The translations under genes and the position numbers were made by a program. Below, one piece after another: positions 9,418 to 21,500 of a DNA stretch of 31,243 nt. Numbering within the stretch: the first letter of the stretch is position 1; each line of letters begins with the position of its first letter. The DNA lies in IMG/VR virus record IMGVR_UViG_3300020179_000111, positions 1 to 31,243 of that record. One strand, given 5' to 3'. The DNA comes from a virus. Under the pieces are notes generated by a model. That model saw only the letters and a program-made list of their open reading frames with translations, made no database searches and was not told the origin of the DNA.

Positions 9418-11466
9418 TTATTTACCAGACACTATTTCGTTAAACAATTCATTTTGGGAAACCAACAAGTTCAGCCTTTGGGAAAACATTTTTTCAATGA
9501 TATTGAGGTGAATCTTTTCGCCGGCTGAGAGTTTGCCGTCATTGTAAAGTTTTGACTTGAAATTTGTAAAATTAAACTCTCTGGCGCGTTGAATAAGTGT
9601 AGCAATAAATTGAATCACCTGGCGCCGCTGTGCTTCCCTGAGTTCTTCAAAGTATTTTCTATACAATTGAGAATTCGTTGGAGATAGCAAATCCTTGAGA
9701 GCGGCTTCGGTCCTATCTCTGATTGATATTTCTGACAAATTAACCAAGCCAGCACCGTCATTGGTCATGGGAACAAGTTTTGTTCTACCTTTGGAATCTG
9801 CAATTTCTACGGAGCCAGGATTTCTATTTTGTACATCGCTTAACAGGTCAGAAATCATTAATCGAGTCACTTCTTGCCATGGCGCACTCCTGAACATGGC
9901 ATCTTCTTTTATCTTTCCACCCTTGACTGCAGTCTCCGCACCTTCAACCAAATACTTTCGAGAGTCGCCTTGACCAACAAACGTAATACTGGGTGATTCA
10001 ATCCCAAAATGCTGTTGCAATTCTGACGCAAATCTTTGAGCAACCGCCTCAAATTTTGCTGGCTTGGTCTTTTCCATGTACTTATCGCCATTTGGCATCG
10101 TAAGCATAAATCGCGAATCGGAAATTCTGTCTCGCTTGATTTCGTTGACTTTTGCCAAGGCCTGCTGCAGCACTTCTGGGGAAATCTGAGACAGAGAACC
10201 ACCTCGAGCAATATGTGCGACCGCGTCGGCAGTGCTTGTTATTTTGCCGCCAATTGCAGCAGCCGACTGTGGTTGTGGACTGGTTTCTGGTGCATCATCT
10301 TCAGTTGATGCTTTTGGAGCACGTTTTCTGAACGACATGCTTGCCCACTTCTGGCGACCATCTTTTCCTATTTCGTTTGGATTTTTAATGCCGACAAAGT
10401 TTTCCGAATATCCGATTCCTTCACCAGTTTCGGTGGCCACCATTTTTAAGCGAGCCGCTGGGTCTTTTGTATTATCAGAATCAATCGCGGCGTTTACAGT
10501 TCTGCCAAGTTTCCTGCGCTCGCCAACAGTAAGCGGTCTTCTTTTTTCTAGTGTTAATTCAGAACCACCAGGAAGAACATACTTTAAACTTTGGATTCCA
10601 GTATTTGACAGAAGCCCAAGTTCGTCCTTGCCAATAACATCAGGACTGGAAACACTCATAAGGTATGTGGCCCCCTCCATGTCCCTATTGTCTGGAATCG
10701 TCCTCAAAACCGATGGTGGAACGACGGGTTCAAGAACAAATCCGTCACGTCGAACCATGCGCGAAGTCGATTTATCCACGGCGCCAAGTGGTTTGACAAG
10801 TTTCTTAATTTCTATTCTTGCTTTCGCTGGATTAGAAATGGTAACTTTTGGAATTTGTGGAGCCCTGCTTATTGCATTGCCATCAATTGATTCACCAGCC
10901 CCAAGTACGGTTCCAGTTACATTCGAGTTGGGTGCTTCTCTTTCTAGGGCTCTCCTGATGAGGGAAATTGCGGCACCAAGTGGACCGGGAATCGCAAATA
11001 GTTTTTGTCCGCAAGTTGAGAATCTATTGTCCGTAAAACGACCGCCGTATTGATATCCCTCCGGACACCTCGTATATCCATCCCCGCCCCTTCTAATGTT
11101 TGGAATCCCAGGTATTCCTGGAGTTAAAAGCCTCGTCACCGATGAACGAATAGGACTCCTAATTACACTAAGGTTTCCTGGGGTAAGCATGGAGCCAGCC
11201 GCCTGAACGGCCTGTAGTGCTGGATTGTTTGACGCAAATGCCCCAATCCTTTTGAATTCAAAATCTCTTCCTCGACCACAACGCTTAATTAATGCCTTAT
11301 AAGAAATCAATTCTTGACGCATGGCGCCAAAACTTTTCATTATCTTTGTTGGTGCGTTTCCGCTGTGCACAAATACGACTCGAACCTTTTTTATTTCTGT
11401 GTCTGGACAACACAAACTTTTTGTAGAGATTGGTCGTATTTCGGAAATGAGCAATTTATTTTGCAT
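9418..11466 (-). CDS. Head-module protein with possible C-terminal kinase-like fold (682 aa)
   Basis: The gene starts one base after the preceding stop and ends directly before the next ATG, so it is translationally linked on both sides. The N-terminal 60 residues contain a Cys-Cys pair. At about 133-157 is a Cys motif, RCPEGYQYGGRFTDNRFSTC, also present in the 2981-residue giant (RCPPG...FTD...C), and both copies are followed by an amphipathic helix. The C-terminal half (about 445-600) may be a distant kinase-like fold. MPNGDKYMEK could supply the ATP-binding Lys, SDVQNRNPGS the catalytic Asp/Asn, and VPMTNDGAGL the metal-binding Asp. This parallels the C-terminal domain of the next gene product. 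No clear GLxSxT hexapeptide is present; GLLSNT near residue 290 is only a partial match. Function is unknown; a virion component is inferred from context. Confidence 0.8.
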   Translation of the reverse strand: MQNKLLISEIRPISTKSLCCPDTEIKKVRVVFVHSGNAPTKIMKSFGAMRQELISYKALIKRCGRGRDFEFKRIGAFASNNPALQAVQAAGSMLTPGNLSVIRSPIRSSVTRLLTPGIPGIPNIRRGGDGYTRCPEGYQYGGRFTDNRFSTCGQKLFAIPGPLGAAISLIRRALEREAPNSNVTGTVLGAGESIDGNAISRAPQIPKVTISNPAKARIEIKKLVKPLGAVDKSTSRMVRRDGFVLEPVVPPSVLRTIPDNRDMEGATYLMSVSSPDVIGKDELGLLSNTGIQSLKYVLPGGSELTLEKRRPLTVGERRKLGRTVNAAIDSDNTKDPAARLKMVATETGEGIGYSENFVGIKNPNEIGKDGRQKWASMSFRKRAPKASTEDDAPETSPQPQSAAAIGGKITSTADAVAHIARGGSLSQISPEVLQQALAKVNEIKRDRISDSRFMLTMPNGDKYMEKTKPAKFEAVAQRFASELQQHFGIESPSITFVGQGDSRKYLVEGAETAVKGGKIKEDAMFRSAPWQEVTRLMISDLLSDVQNRNPGSVEIADSKGRTKLVPMTNDGAGLVNLSEISIRDRTEAALKDLLSPTNSQLYRKYFEELREAQRRQVIQFIATLIQRAREFNFTNFKSKLYNDGKLSAGEKIHLNIIEKMFSQRLNLLVSQNELFNEIVSGK

Positions 11467-11467
11467 A

Positions 11468-12130
11468 TCAACTACAACACTTCATTCCAACATACTCTGC
11501 ATAAACCGGCATGCCAGCAGCATCCTCGCCCTCGATTTCCCAATTGTCATCGTTGCGCAAATATTTAACAAATTCCTGTTCTGCATCCATAAATTCCATT
11601 AGAACCTTTTCGGCATACGATAAGTCACCGGCGGTCAAAAGATTCACCTCTTCTGACTTTACTCTCCATATGTCCTCCGAAAAAAATTCATCCTTGTTTT
11701 CAATTATCTCATCACTTTTACCCAAAGCCCTGCTATTTCCGACGTTCCTAGCCAATCTGCCGGGCACTCTTCTTATTGCTCGGCCGAGGCGTTCGTTGAA
11801 TTGAGAATTGGTCCAATTTCTCTTTTTGAGTTTTCCCTTGCAGTTTTTCATTCCGGGATGATGACACCCCTCATTTGGCCACAATCCTGTTGTTTCGTGA
11901 TGCAACCATGCGCAAATATTGTTGAGTGGGTATAGTTCTGGATGGTCAGCCAAAATGACCCTACAGCGCCTGAAACCACCAGGCTTACGCATGATTGGGC
12001 GCCAATATCGAAGAAGTCTCTCTAGGTTTCCTCTCCGTGGGCCGTACCCGCGCAGAATATCGCCAGTGATTCTCTCTTGAGGGAGGTCAAAAATGACGTC
12101 CTGTGGTGCCTTGAAGTTGAGTTCATCCAT
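11468..12130 (-). CDS. Basic Cys/His-containing protein of unknown function (220 aa)
   Basis: I place the start at ATG 12130 (MDELNFKAPQD), which has GAAGGAAA at a suitable distance and overlaps the previous gene by 8 bases. A longer version from 12184 would overlap by 62 bases and begin with a low-complexity Lys/Glu stretch. The middle holds CRVILADHPELYPLNNICAW, then HHETTGLW and CHHPGMKNC, a Cys/His cluster that could bind a metal. A basic LGRAIRRVPGRLARNVG follows, like the IGRA stretches that precede the shared module in the large proteins. The C-terminus is acidic and ends in a Cys-Cys pair. It belongs to no family I recognise. The shared basic stretch hints at a common partner in the head. 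Confidence 0.7.
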   Translation of the reverse strand: MDELNFKAPQDVIFDLPQERITGDILRGYGPRRGNLERLLRYWRPIMRKPGGFRRCRVILADHPELYPLNNICAWLHHETTGLWPNEGCHHPGMKNCKGKLKKRNWTNSQFNERLGRAIRRVPGRLARNVGNSRALGKSDEIIENKDEFFSEDIWRVKSEEVNLLTAGDLSYAEKVLMEFMDAEQEFVKYLRNDDNWEIEGEDAAGMPVYAEYVGMKCCS

Positions 12131-12587
12131 TCTTGGATTTCCTTCTTCTTTTTCCTTTTTTAAATTTTCGTTCTGGTGAATCAATCCAATTTGAAATCAT
12201 CTTTTGCGACCACTGGCCAGTATTTTTCGCCAATCTAAAATCCATTGCCCTGTTCTCATAATCAAGAGATTTTGGAACACGACGCAGAATGTCCTTGTTC
12301 ACCACGGACCCATCCAAAAGTTCATCATGAATGGGCAGCGATTTGCCTACAAAAACAGAATACCAGTGAACGCTGCTGTTCGATAGATGTCCATTCCAAA
12401 GGTAATCATGGAATTTCGTTCCCGAAATCCTATGCATGCCTGGATTATTGTCAACGTATTCCCAAAAATTTGTAACTCGTGCATCCCCGACTATGTTTTT
12501 TACAATGCAATCGGTTTGTTCGTCGCGCGCATCAACGACAAAATAAACTCTGTCATTACCAGATTTTCCGACAAGTATTGATTTCAT
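12123..12587 (-). CDS. Unknown small protein (154 aa) coupled to the 2981-aa giant
   Basis: The start codon overlaps the stop of the upstream giant (ATGA), which points to translational coupling. The first 100 residues look like a mixed alpha/beta domain rich in aromatic residues (DRVYFVVDARDEQTD, FWEYVDNN, VHWYSVFVGK). The C-terminus is very basic (FKKGKRRRKSK) and may be disordered or touch nucleic acid. There is no Cys cluster, membrane segment or GLxSxT hexapeptide. I do not recognise the family. Gene order suggests an accessory head or assembly protein. Confidence 0.7.
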   Translation of the reverse strand: MKSILVGKSGNDRVYFVVDARDEQTDCIVKNIVGDARVTNFWEYVDNNPGMHRISGTKFHDYLWNGHLSNSSVHWYSVFVGKSLPIHDELLDGSVVNKDILRRVPKSLDYENRAMDFRLAKNTGQWSQKMISNWIDSPERKFKKGKRRRKSKNG

Positions 12588-15500
12588 TTTGATACGGACT
12601 CTTTATCATCTTTTTTGTTGCGATTAATTCTTCGCGCGCGCCTACGGCCAATTTTAGCAGATTTTGCATTTTCGGCTATTAATGGCAGAAATGCATAAAG
12701 AACCACCAGCGGGTCGAAGTCTTCCAGATTTGTGGCTTCCTCGGGATTCGCTGATTTTACAGCCGGTCCCAATTTTTGAATAAGGGGCGAAATAACGCTT
12801 CTGCTTCCTTTCGCTGGTTGCATCAGGACACCAGTGACATTTACTGCTTCTGTTTCCTCTCCGCTTAAATTTCGCACCTTTTTTCTAGACGCTGCCGTCG
12901 TTCTGATGTCTGGGGCTCTGGCAAACAAAAACCATGCAGCGAATGCCTCAGCCAATGCTTCTGTTGCTTTGGTTGCTGCGTAACGACTTGGTTGCAGTTC
13001 TGCTTCGATTTGCCTAGTTCTGCTTCCAGATTCGTAAAGGTCTTCAATGTCGCCACCCCTGAACAACTTTTTGGTGATTCTTTTCATTTTTTCTGCTCTC
13101 GTTTCATTGGGGGGGCCGTCATCAAAAATGGACACAAACATAGACTTAAGCACTGAGGGGAGTTCCATTGTTGATTTGCTTTTATCACGTACTGCGAAAT
13201 CAAGCAGGTGTCCAAACTCATGCACCGTTGTTGCGTAGGCAAGCCTTGCCCCAACCGTGTTCACTAATTCCTCGTATTTGGCCTCATCATAATTTCGGTC
13301 AGCGGAAACGGACCGCCTCCACGGCGGCAAATTGTCGGGCATGTCGGCGCTCGGCTCCAAGAACGAATCATCAAATGCGGGTAAACCAAGTTGCGCCATA
13401 ACGGTTGGAAGTGCACCGCCAGGAACACTTATTGCATTTGCCGTGCGGCCAGGGCCATCGGTCACCTGAACTCGTTGGTGGCCCCTAAACCTTGGGCCCC
13501 AGTCTCTTTGCACGAGTCTCCTGGCTCCGTCAGTAAGTTCATGAATATTTATATCAATTCGCGTCCTTGCTTTGTCACCATCCCTAAATCTCTGTGACCT
13601 AAACAATTTTGGCCGTGGGCCAAATGTGCCGAGAACTTCAGTTGGCATAAATAAATCACTTCTGCCTTCTGCCCCACCGTCTGTAATATTTATGGAAAAA
13701 TTATTGTCTTTAAGCAATTGCTGCAGACCTGGAGTATTCAGAAGCATGTCATCAAATGCTTGCATGGCTGCGTAACCAGCGGCGTGTCGAGCAGTTGACT
13801 TCATGTCCCCCTTTTTATTCTTGAAGATGCTCTTTGACACCTCAACATCTATTCCATATTTCTTCTTAAAGTATCTCTGTGCTTGTCTGCGCGATGAACC
13901 AAATTTTTTCTTCAGTGTGTCAGGTTTTGCAACAACGGGAATGCCGAGCGAATCTCTTCCGTTTGGTAGTTCCTGCGGCCCTTGGTCCAATTTTTGACCA
14001 AGGGTTCTGCCAGAAGGTTTTGGTGGAAAATCAAAGTCTTGAGAACTTCTGGATGTTGACGATGCAAGCCCACCAGATTTTTGTTTCTGTACGTAGTCTG
14101 CTTTGGCAGTATCAAAGGCGGTTATATCTTTGTCAAATCTTTCCTGTTGTTTGGTTACGTAATTTGTCCTATTGGTTTCATCCAAAACGTCTGTTGACCA
14201 TTTATTTTTTATTGCCCCCTCTATTAGTTTTCTCATTGATTCAGCAGTCGCTTCTGCATCTGCGTCAGCGGTATGATGTTTGTCGCCAAGTTCGACCTGT
14301 AGGTATTTCGTAATGTCGGCAAGACTATTTGACGGAACATTCTTGCCAAGTTTTTTGTTGAATTTAAAAGGCCCATCAGGTTTTTCATCGGAGTATCTCG
14401 GCAACACCATTGATGCCATGTCTTTAAGGTCAATCCAGCCAGCCACGCTGAAATCGATTCCGTGCTTTTTGAGTGCGTCTTCCAAAACGTCTTTGTCAAA
14501 AGCGGCATTTTGCACTCCCATCATCGCATTGGGTCCAATAAATTCGGCAAGTCGTCTATGGGCTTCAGCAACAGATGGCTTGTTCTGTAGAAACTCATCT
14601 GTAACAAGATTGCCGTCGTAGTCCTTAAGATTGTCCCTCGACCATTGCTCCCAATCACTACGAGGAATTCCTGGATTTACATAGGTTTCAAATCTCTTTG
14701 TAACTTTTCCGTTCTTTACTTTTACAGCACCAATTTGTGTAACTTCTCCGTTGCCGGTAGAGAAATTAAATTCATCGAATTTGAGCCCTGTTGTTTCGTA
14801 GTCAAGGTAGGTTACTTCCACATCGTCGTAGCGCTTTTTGAAGTCCTCCCAATCTTTGGCTCCTTCAAAGATTTTATTCATGTCTCCAAGTATTGGACCA
14901 TATGATGGCTTTCTTGGGTATTGGGGTTTTTCGTTTTTGGTGTCCGTTGACGATTTTAGACCTGTCGTTCTGGATGCAAGTCCACGACTTTTTGGTGCTG
15001 GAATACGTGCAAATTCGTCTCCCGGTTCCATCGTTGTCAATTCCGCTGCTTCTCTCGGCTTCATGTAACCAAAATCAATATTGCCGACTCCCCCAACGTG
15101 CGCGCTGTCGCGAAGTATCTGCAAAACTTCCCGAGCGTATGCTGGATTGGAATCAGTTCGTTTTGCAACTGGCTTTGGTGCGATACCAAATTCCCATGTC
15201 CATTGATTGGCTAGAACGATTATTTCTGATATTGGTGCGTCCACGACAACAACATTCATGTAGTGGTTGTTTCCCAATATTCCGTCCATCGCATCCAAAC
15301 CCAACTGTGCAGCCCATCTATGATGACCATCAATCACGTACCCATCTCGCGAAACAAATATTGGCTTTTTACCAGGATTCCATTTTTTGGTTTCATCATA
15401 TTTTCCAGTTGCTTTATCAAACTTTCCACGAATTGCGCCACTCAACATGGTGGCAACTTTGTGTCCCTGCATATCTCTCTGTGTGGCTTTTAGTTTTTCT

Positions 15501-18500
15501 GATTGAACTTGCCTTGGTTCCGATACACGGAGACCGGCATTTTTCAAGAAAGCAACGAAACTGTCTGTTCCATCAACTTCTGTTTCTGGTTGTTCTCCTC
15601 TGGCTATTCTCTCAGCATTTTGTCTTTCAAGCCATTCTGCAGCCGTAGTTCCTGGAAGGGCGTCGCCAATTGATTGGGGCATCAAATATCTCGGCATTCC
15701 CTTATTTCCAAGGCAAAATGCGCTCGTACCTTTAACCGTTACTTGACACAAGTCAAATACAAAGTTTTTTAGTTTGTCTTCGGATATTTCTCCATTGTGA
15801 TACATCTGCTCCAAAGTTTGAACAAGTCTTGCAAAATCATCAATCAATGTATGCGCGCCTTCCATGTCGGGCATATCAACATCGTGACCGTCAAGAACGG
15901 CCAATACAGCCTCTTCGACCGTATTAACTTTCACCAATAATCTTTTTTCTTCTGGCGCTATTGGTTGATTTGTCTTTTTTTGTGCCATTTCATTCATGTA
16001 TCTTTGCCAGTCTTCGTCAGTAATTTTCGACGAGACGTTGAGGTCAGGGGTCCACAGGACTACACCATCTGCAGTTTCCGAAACTGTTCCCCTCTTTGGT
16101 GTTTGGGTTGAGGACGCGAGGCCACCCCGTGGGGATTCTGGCCTTAATCTTCTTAATTCATCGTCGACCATGGAGATAAAGTTTTTATCATTTACTGAAC
16201 TTGTGCCGAAGCCTGATTCGTTATTTGGGTGGTCAAACAGGGGCGTGCCGTTACCCTTCTCCGCCCTAATTTTCCTGTATCTCAACAATGCTTCATACGG
16301 TGTTGTCTTTTCATCCATAATTACATCTTTGGGCGAAACATCTACCCATTGCCCGGAGGAAATCTGCCTATCAACCCACTTTGCTGTCATTGCAGCGTTG
16401 AATGGTTCAACATCGTCAAGACTTAGTTCTCTTGAATCAATGATTACATCGATTCCGTATTTTTCGAACAACTCATCGCGTTGACGCGCCGCCGCAATTA
16501 GGTTTGTAAAACTTGCTTGGGGATTTGTTCCAAGCATGCTCATTTTTCCCTGTCGCCACATGTGCTCACCGCGCAAACCAAAAGGTTCGGAAACAATAGA
16601 TTCAACATCAGAAAGTTCAAAACTTCCAACTGTCAAGGACTCCACATATCGCTTTCGGCCATTGCTGCCTGCGCTAGCCACGGTATCTCTTCTTCCCGTT
16701 CGGGTTTCAAAAAGAACGGCCAATGGGTCAAAAAACATCGAGGCCAAACGCCCGTCTTCAGATAGTTTGGAAAGCCGCGCGCCCGGCTCAACCACATCGC
16801 TACCACTCGTGCTTACGTCACTTACCGAATCACCATTGATTGCGAGAGTTCGTTCTGCAACTTCAGGTCTCAAAACAATTGAATTGGCGCCATATTGACT
16901 ATCGTTTTTCCATGTTTGTTTGCGAGTTCCAGTATGTGCTGCTTGCTTCCCCTCTTTACCAATCGACGGTGCGTCGTGCTGTATTTCAATATCCTCGCCA
17001 TACAGTTCCCTTAGTCGTCGAGCCCTTGTTTCGCCTGGTAAGGTTTGCAACGTCATTGCCGAGGATGGCCTCAACGACGTTGTTTCGGAATCGGTATCGC
17101 CAGAGAAGTTCAACAATTGCGATTCTGCTGCGCGCCTTATTGCAGGAACATCAAATCCGGTTACTTGGCCGCCTTGAGTTTCTCTACCTTGATGGACGGT
17201 TTCATATCTGCCAGAAGTAATGAGGTCTACCGGACTTCTCATCAATACTGTCGCCCTTTTATCAAATGGGCTCTCAAATTTGCCCATTGCTTCTTCAATT
17301 GCTGCATCGTATTGTTCTGGCGTCATTGCGCCGACTTCTTTTATGAAATCATCTATTTGACCAACAAGTTGTTTATCGCCCCTAACATCTGCTATTTCCC
17401 GTAAAACCTCCAACCTATGACCGAATGTGTCATCTCCAGGCATTTGTCTCAGTATTTCAAGGTCAGACAATGTTGCGTTTTCCGCAAGTCTGCGCAAAAT
17501 CTGTTTATTTTCGGCACTCATAGACGTTTGGATTGCCCTCTTCACTGCCGTCATCGCTTCTGGTCTCAGTCTGTCGGCTTTTGCTTGTTCAATCAGTTTT
17601 GGGACAATCTCTCTTTCTTGCCTGTCCACGTCTACGCCAATATCACTGGCCTTTGCAAGAATGTCAATTGTTTTTTGATTAGCGCGATTGCTTCTGTTTT
17701 GTGAATTAATTTGATTTACGGTGCTTGAGCGCAACCCTGTGCTCGCCGGCATAGCCCTATCTGGATTAAATTCTCGAGGAATTTTTTCAAGTTCGTAAAT
17801 CAATTTATCGGGTTTATTTTCGGCGCCTGCGTCTCTTACTCTCCCATAGGAGACATTTTCAAATTCTCGAGATGTTCCATTTCTGTACGACACCTTAAGC
17901 GTTCGCGTTTGTGGGTCGTATTCTATCTTGTTTGCAAGTTTTGAATTTCTCGGGTCAACCTCCATGGCAACTGCCGCCTGTGTTCTGCCAACCCTTGCTA
18001 CTTCCTGACGTCGTTCAATTCTATTTTCGGCCCGCTTAGCAACAATGCGTTGACCAAGTGGACGTGATTCACTTGACCCAAGTGAGTGTAAAACCTGTCT
18101 TAGTTCGTTTAATTGTTCATCGGTTGTTTTTTGTGAAGTAATACGACCAAGCGCAACTCCATCATTTGTTCTTCCGAATATCTCTACTTCTCCTGGCGGC
18201 AAAATAAGAGAACCAACCTCACCACGCTGAGTGCCCGGAGTGTAGTCAGGAAGTCCGGTTGAACCTTCTGGAACGAGCAACATAATTCTTTGTGCGTCAC
18301 TATTTCCGTTTGGTCCAATATCTTCTGCGGAATGCACAATCGCCGTAAAATGTTTTCCGACAGTTAGTGTTGTGCCAATTTGTTCATCCGGAAGACCAAG
18401 ACTCATGGGCGGTAATTGAATTTCGGCGACCATGTCAGTTGGAACATCAGAGGAATCAATCAGGTCCATAAATGGAATGAATTGATTTTCGACGGCATTT

Positions 18501-21500
18501 ACAATTTCGTCTGGGCGAGACCTAAGCGCACGATTCCAGTCTGTCGGGTCAGATGTATTCCACAACGAACCGCGCCAATTGCCATCAACAAGTTTGCGTT
18601 GCTGTTCAGTGGCGGCGTCCAATACAACTTCTCGCATCATATTGTTTGCCCGAGAAACATCAGAACGTGACCTCATTCCGTCCAGTGTCTCTATTAATCG
18701 TCTTGCAAGTTCCTTATCGGAGTCTGGGGAACTATCCACTACCTCAACCCCCTCCATGCCAGCAATTCCAGGTATGTCGCCAAAACGTTCTGTTGCTTTA
18801 CGGTTTCTTCTTCTCTCTCGAGCCTTTTTGCCCGTAAGCGTGTCCTTTATTCCTTGACGTATTTCGTTCTTAAAATCTCTAATTACTGGCTTTGGGTCTG
18901 GATTTACGGCGCCGAAATTATCATCAATATCCGAACCGTGACGAAGCGGACCAAGAAAGGCCTCAATCTCTGGCGTCATATCAATAAGACCAGCATCAAC
19001 GCCGGTAGATATTTCTGCCTGCATTTCAGCAATCGTTAAAGAAGCGTTTCTTTTGTAGGCAGCCTGCGTTACTTGCAACAAATTTAAATCACCGCGATTG
19101 TATATTTCCGCTACTTCTGAGAACACGCTTACAGCCGCCTCAAATTCTGGGCTTTCGGGGTCCATCCTTTCCATCTTTGCCCTTAATTCAGAAAGTGGTA
19201 AATACAAGTCGTCAGTGCTTTGCATTAGATTTGAAAGAAACGGCGCTCTATGCGCCGCTTCCCAGTAATGCTTCATGGCATACCTTCCACCCATATTCTT
19301 GCCGAGAAGAACCTGCATTACTTCTGGCATGTTCGACATGGCAGTGGAAAGCCATTCCGGATTACTGATTATTGATGCATAGTCCCAATCTCTGCCCAAA
19401 AGGCTGAACATTTGTCCTCCGCCGAGCAAATTTTCTGCCAAAATCATCATGTCTTCGTTTGACATTGAATCCGCCAACCCAGGAATCGTTCGCAAATAAT
19501 TTTGAATCAACATCAATTGACGACCGTGTGTCATCTCGTGATTCATGATGTACATGCCTTGGCCGACCTGTCCAGCGTTTTTCGCATGCCAAAATTGCTG
19601 AAATCCCGTTCCTGATTCTGTTGCGTTTTGCAAGTCCTCTATTGTTTCAAGGTCATTGAGATATGCATCTCTTGCCCGTGTTCGTCCAGCAGCATCAATG
19701 GAAGAACTTATTGCTTGAAGTTTTGCAACTTCCGTGCCGACCATACCATCTGGTTCAAACAGGGTGAATTCACTCTTGCTTATCCCCATTTCTGCTTCTG
19801 TGTTCATTATTGTCCGCAGTGGGTTTATCATCATCTTGTATCCGCCGCGTTCATCCGTAAAGCAAACGGCATCGTTGGCGCCCAAATCTCGAGTGTCCGG
19901 GAATCCAATCGAAAGTTCCCTGAAGCCGTCTGTCAGTTTTGGATTATCTTTTCTTTGTTTGATAAGACCTATCAAAAGACCCGCTTCTTGTTGTCTCATT
20001 TTGTCCCATTTTGTTTGAGCCTCAAAGACAATCTTAAACATATCGGCGTCACGACCGAACACTTCTTCGGCAGTTCTTCCCCCACTCATGACTTCCATGA
20101 GTTTTTGTTTCATCAAGTTTGGATTGCCTGCAAACTTGGTGTTTATTATTGAAGCAAGTTGCTCATTGGTGAGCCCGAATTTTTGCGGGTCGCTAAACAA
20201 ATAGTCAAGTACTACATCTATTTGTCTTGCCCTATGTTCAGCCATTGCTACGTCCATTGAGCCCGCGCCAAATTTGCTGCCAAAATATGCCTTAAAATTT
20301 GCTCTCCAGCCGCCATGCTCTGGAAGATTGAGTAGGTGTAATACTTTTGCCAAACCCATTTGCACTGATTGTGGGTCTGTTGGGTCTATGTCGACACCAA
20401 GTTCTGTTGCAAAATCCAAAACGCCCTGAATGTCGGAGCGCTGCTTGTCTCGAACCTTTTGGCGCCTGACAGCAGTTTGGGTGAGTTTTTTAATTTTTTC
20501 CGGACTCAATTCCGGGTACGTTTTACGAATCATGTCCTCAAACACTTCTTCGTATCTTTCCGGTGGTATTGGCGTTGCCCTTGCGGCTAATTCAGCAACG
20601 TCTCTATCAAAATCCGGCGATGGTGGTACGTCGACAGTAATCGGTCTTCCGTCTGGCCCCAATAACTCACCCCTCGGACCTGGTACCGTTCGCGTTCTGC
20701 TGGCCAACCCGCCACGAACGCGTCGAGCCGCGCCCCCAGGCACACCGACAACATTTCCATCTTCGTCCCTCATTACGGATATTGCGCCATCAATGCTGGA
20801 AATTTCTTCCAATATGCTTGCGCTCGCCCGCTTTGCTATTTCAACGATGGCGCGTCCGATTGCTGGCGTAAAATCAAAACAGTTACTGCCGACTTCATCC
20901 GTAAACTGATTTGCTGCCGGAACACCCGGGGGACACCTCATCCTTCCGTCCGGGTCAAGAATTATTCCTACCGCTCGCGCTGCTGCCTGACCGATATTTC
21001 CGCCGACTCGACCAATAGATTGACCAAGAGCCTTGACCTCTATCTGTCCAGTTCTCTTGTTCTTCTTTGCTGGCCTAGCGATGATTTTGGGTTGATTTTT
21101 TCGTGACGCAAGGTATTTCCTAACCTCTTCGTTGTATTTGTCTGGAGCCACAACTTTGGGTATGTCAAGCCACCCAACGTTTGCAACATCACCCATTTGC
21201 CCATCAAGATTCCATCGAGGCTTTGTTTCAAAATACTGATTCGGCTTTTTGGTCGCCTTGGGGTCGTAGCAATAAATGCCCAGACGCCGGAATTTTAATT
21301 CCTTTTGACGTTTGGCTTTATTATCTGCCGCCGCGTTTCTTGCCGAACCGCCGCCGCGCCCTTTACCCATTGCAGCCTTGACTGCGTAGTCGGCGGAAAA
21401 TGGATAGACACTCAGCAACTGACGAACTTCGACAAAGTCGTTAATTCGTTCCCTAATTGATTTTTCGATGACTGGCGCGAATCGTCCGCTCGTGATGGTA

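Noticed and set aside
10590-10610. GLLSNT in the 682-residue protein as a further hexapeptide
   Set aside because: It has Leu and Asn at variable positions not otherwise seen, lies inside what appears to be a folded region and not at a domain border.
12123-12184. Long overlap of the 154- and 220-residue genes as a programmed frameshift
   Set aside because: An internal ATG at 12130 with a good ribosome binding site explains the second gene with only an 8-base overlap. The A-rich run alone is not enough to claim slippage.
14945-14983. Double hexapeptide as an intein or sortase-type signal
   Set aside because: There is no intein splice block (Cys/Ser N-terminus, HN-Cys end) and no LPxTG-like sorting tail with a membrane segment.
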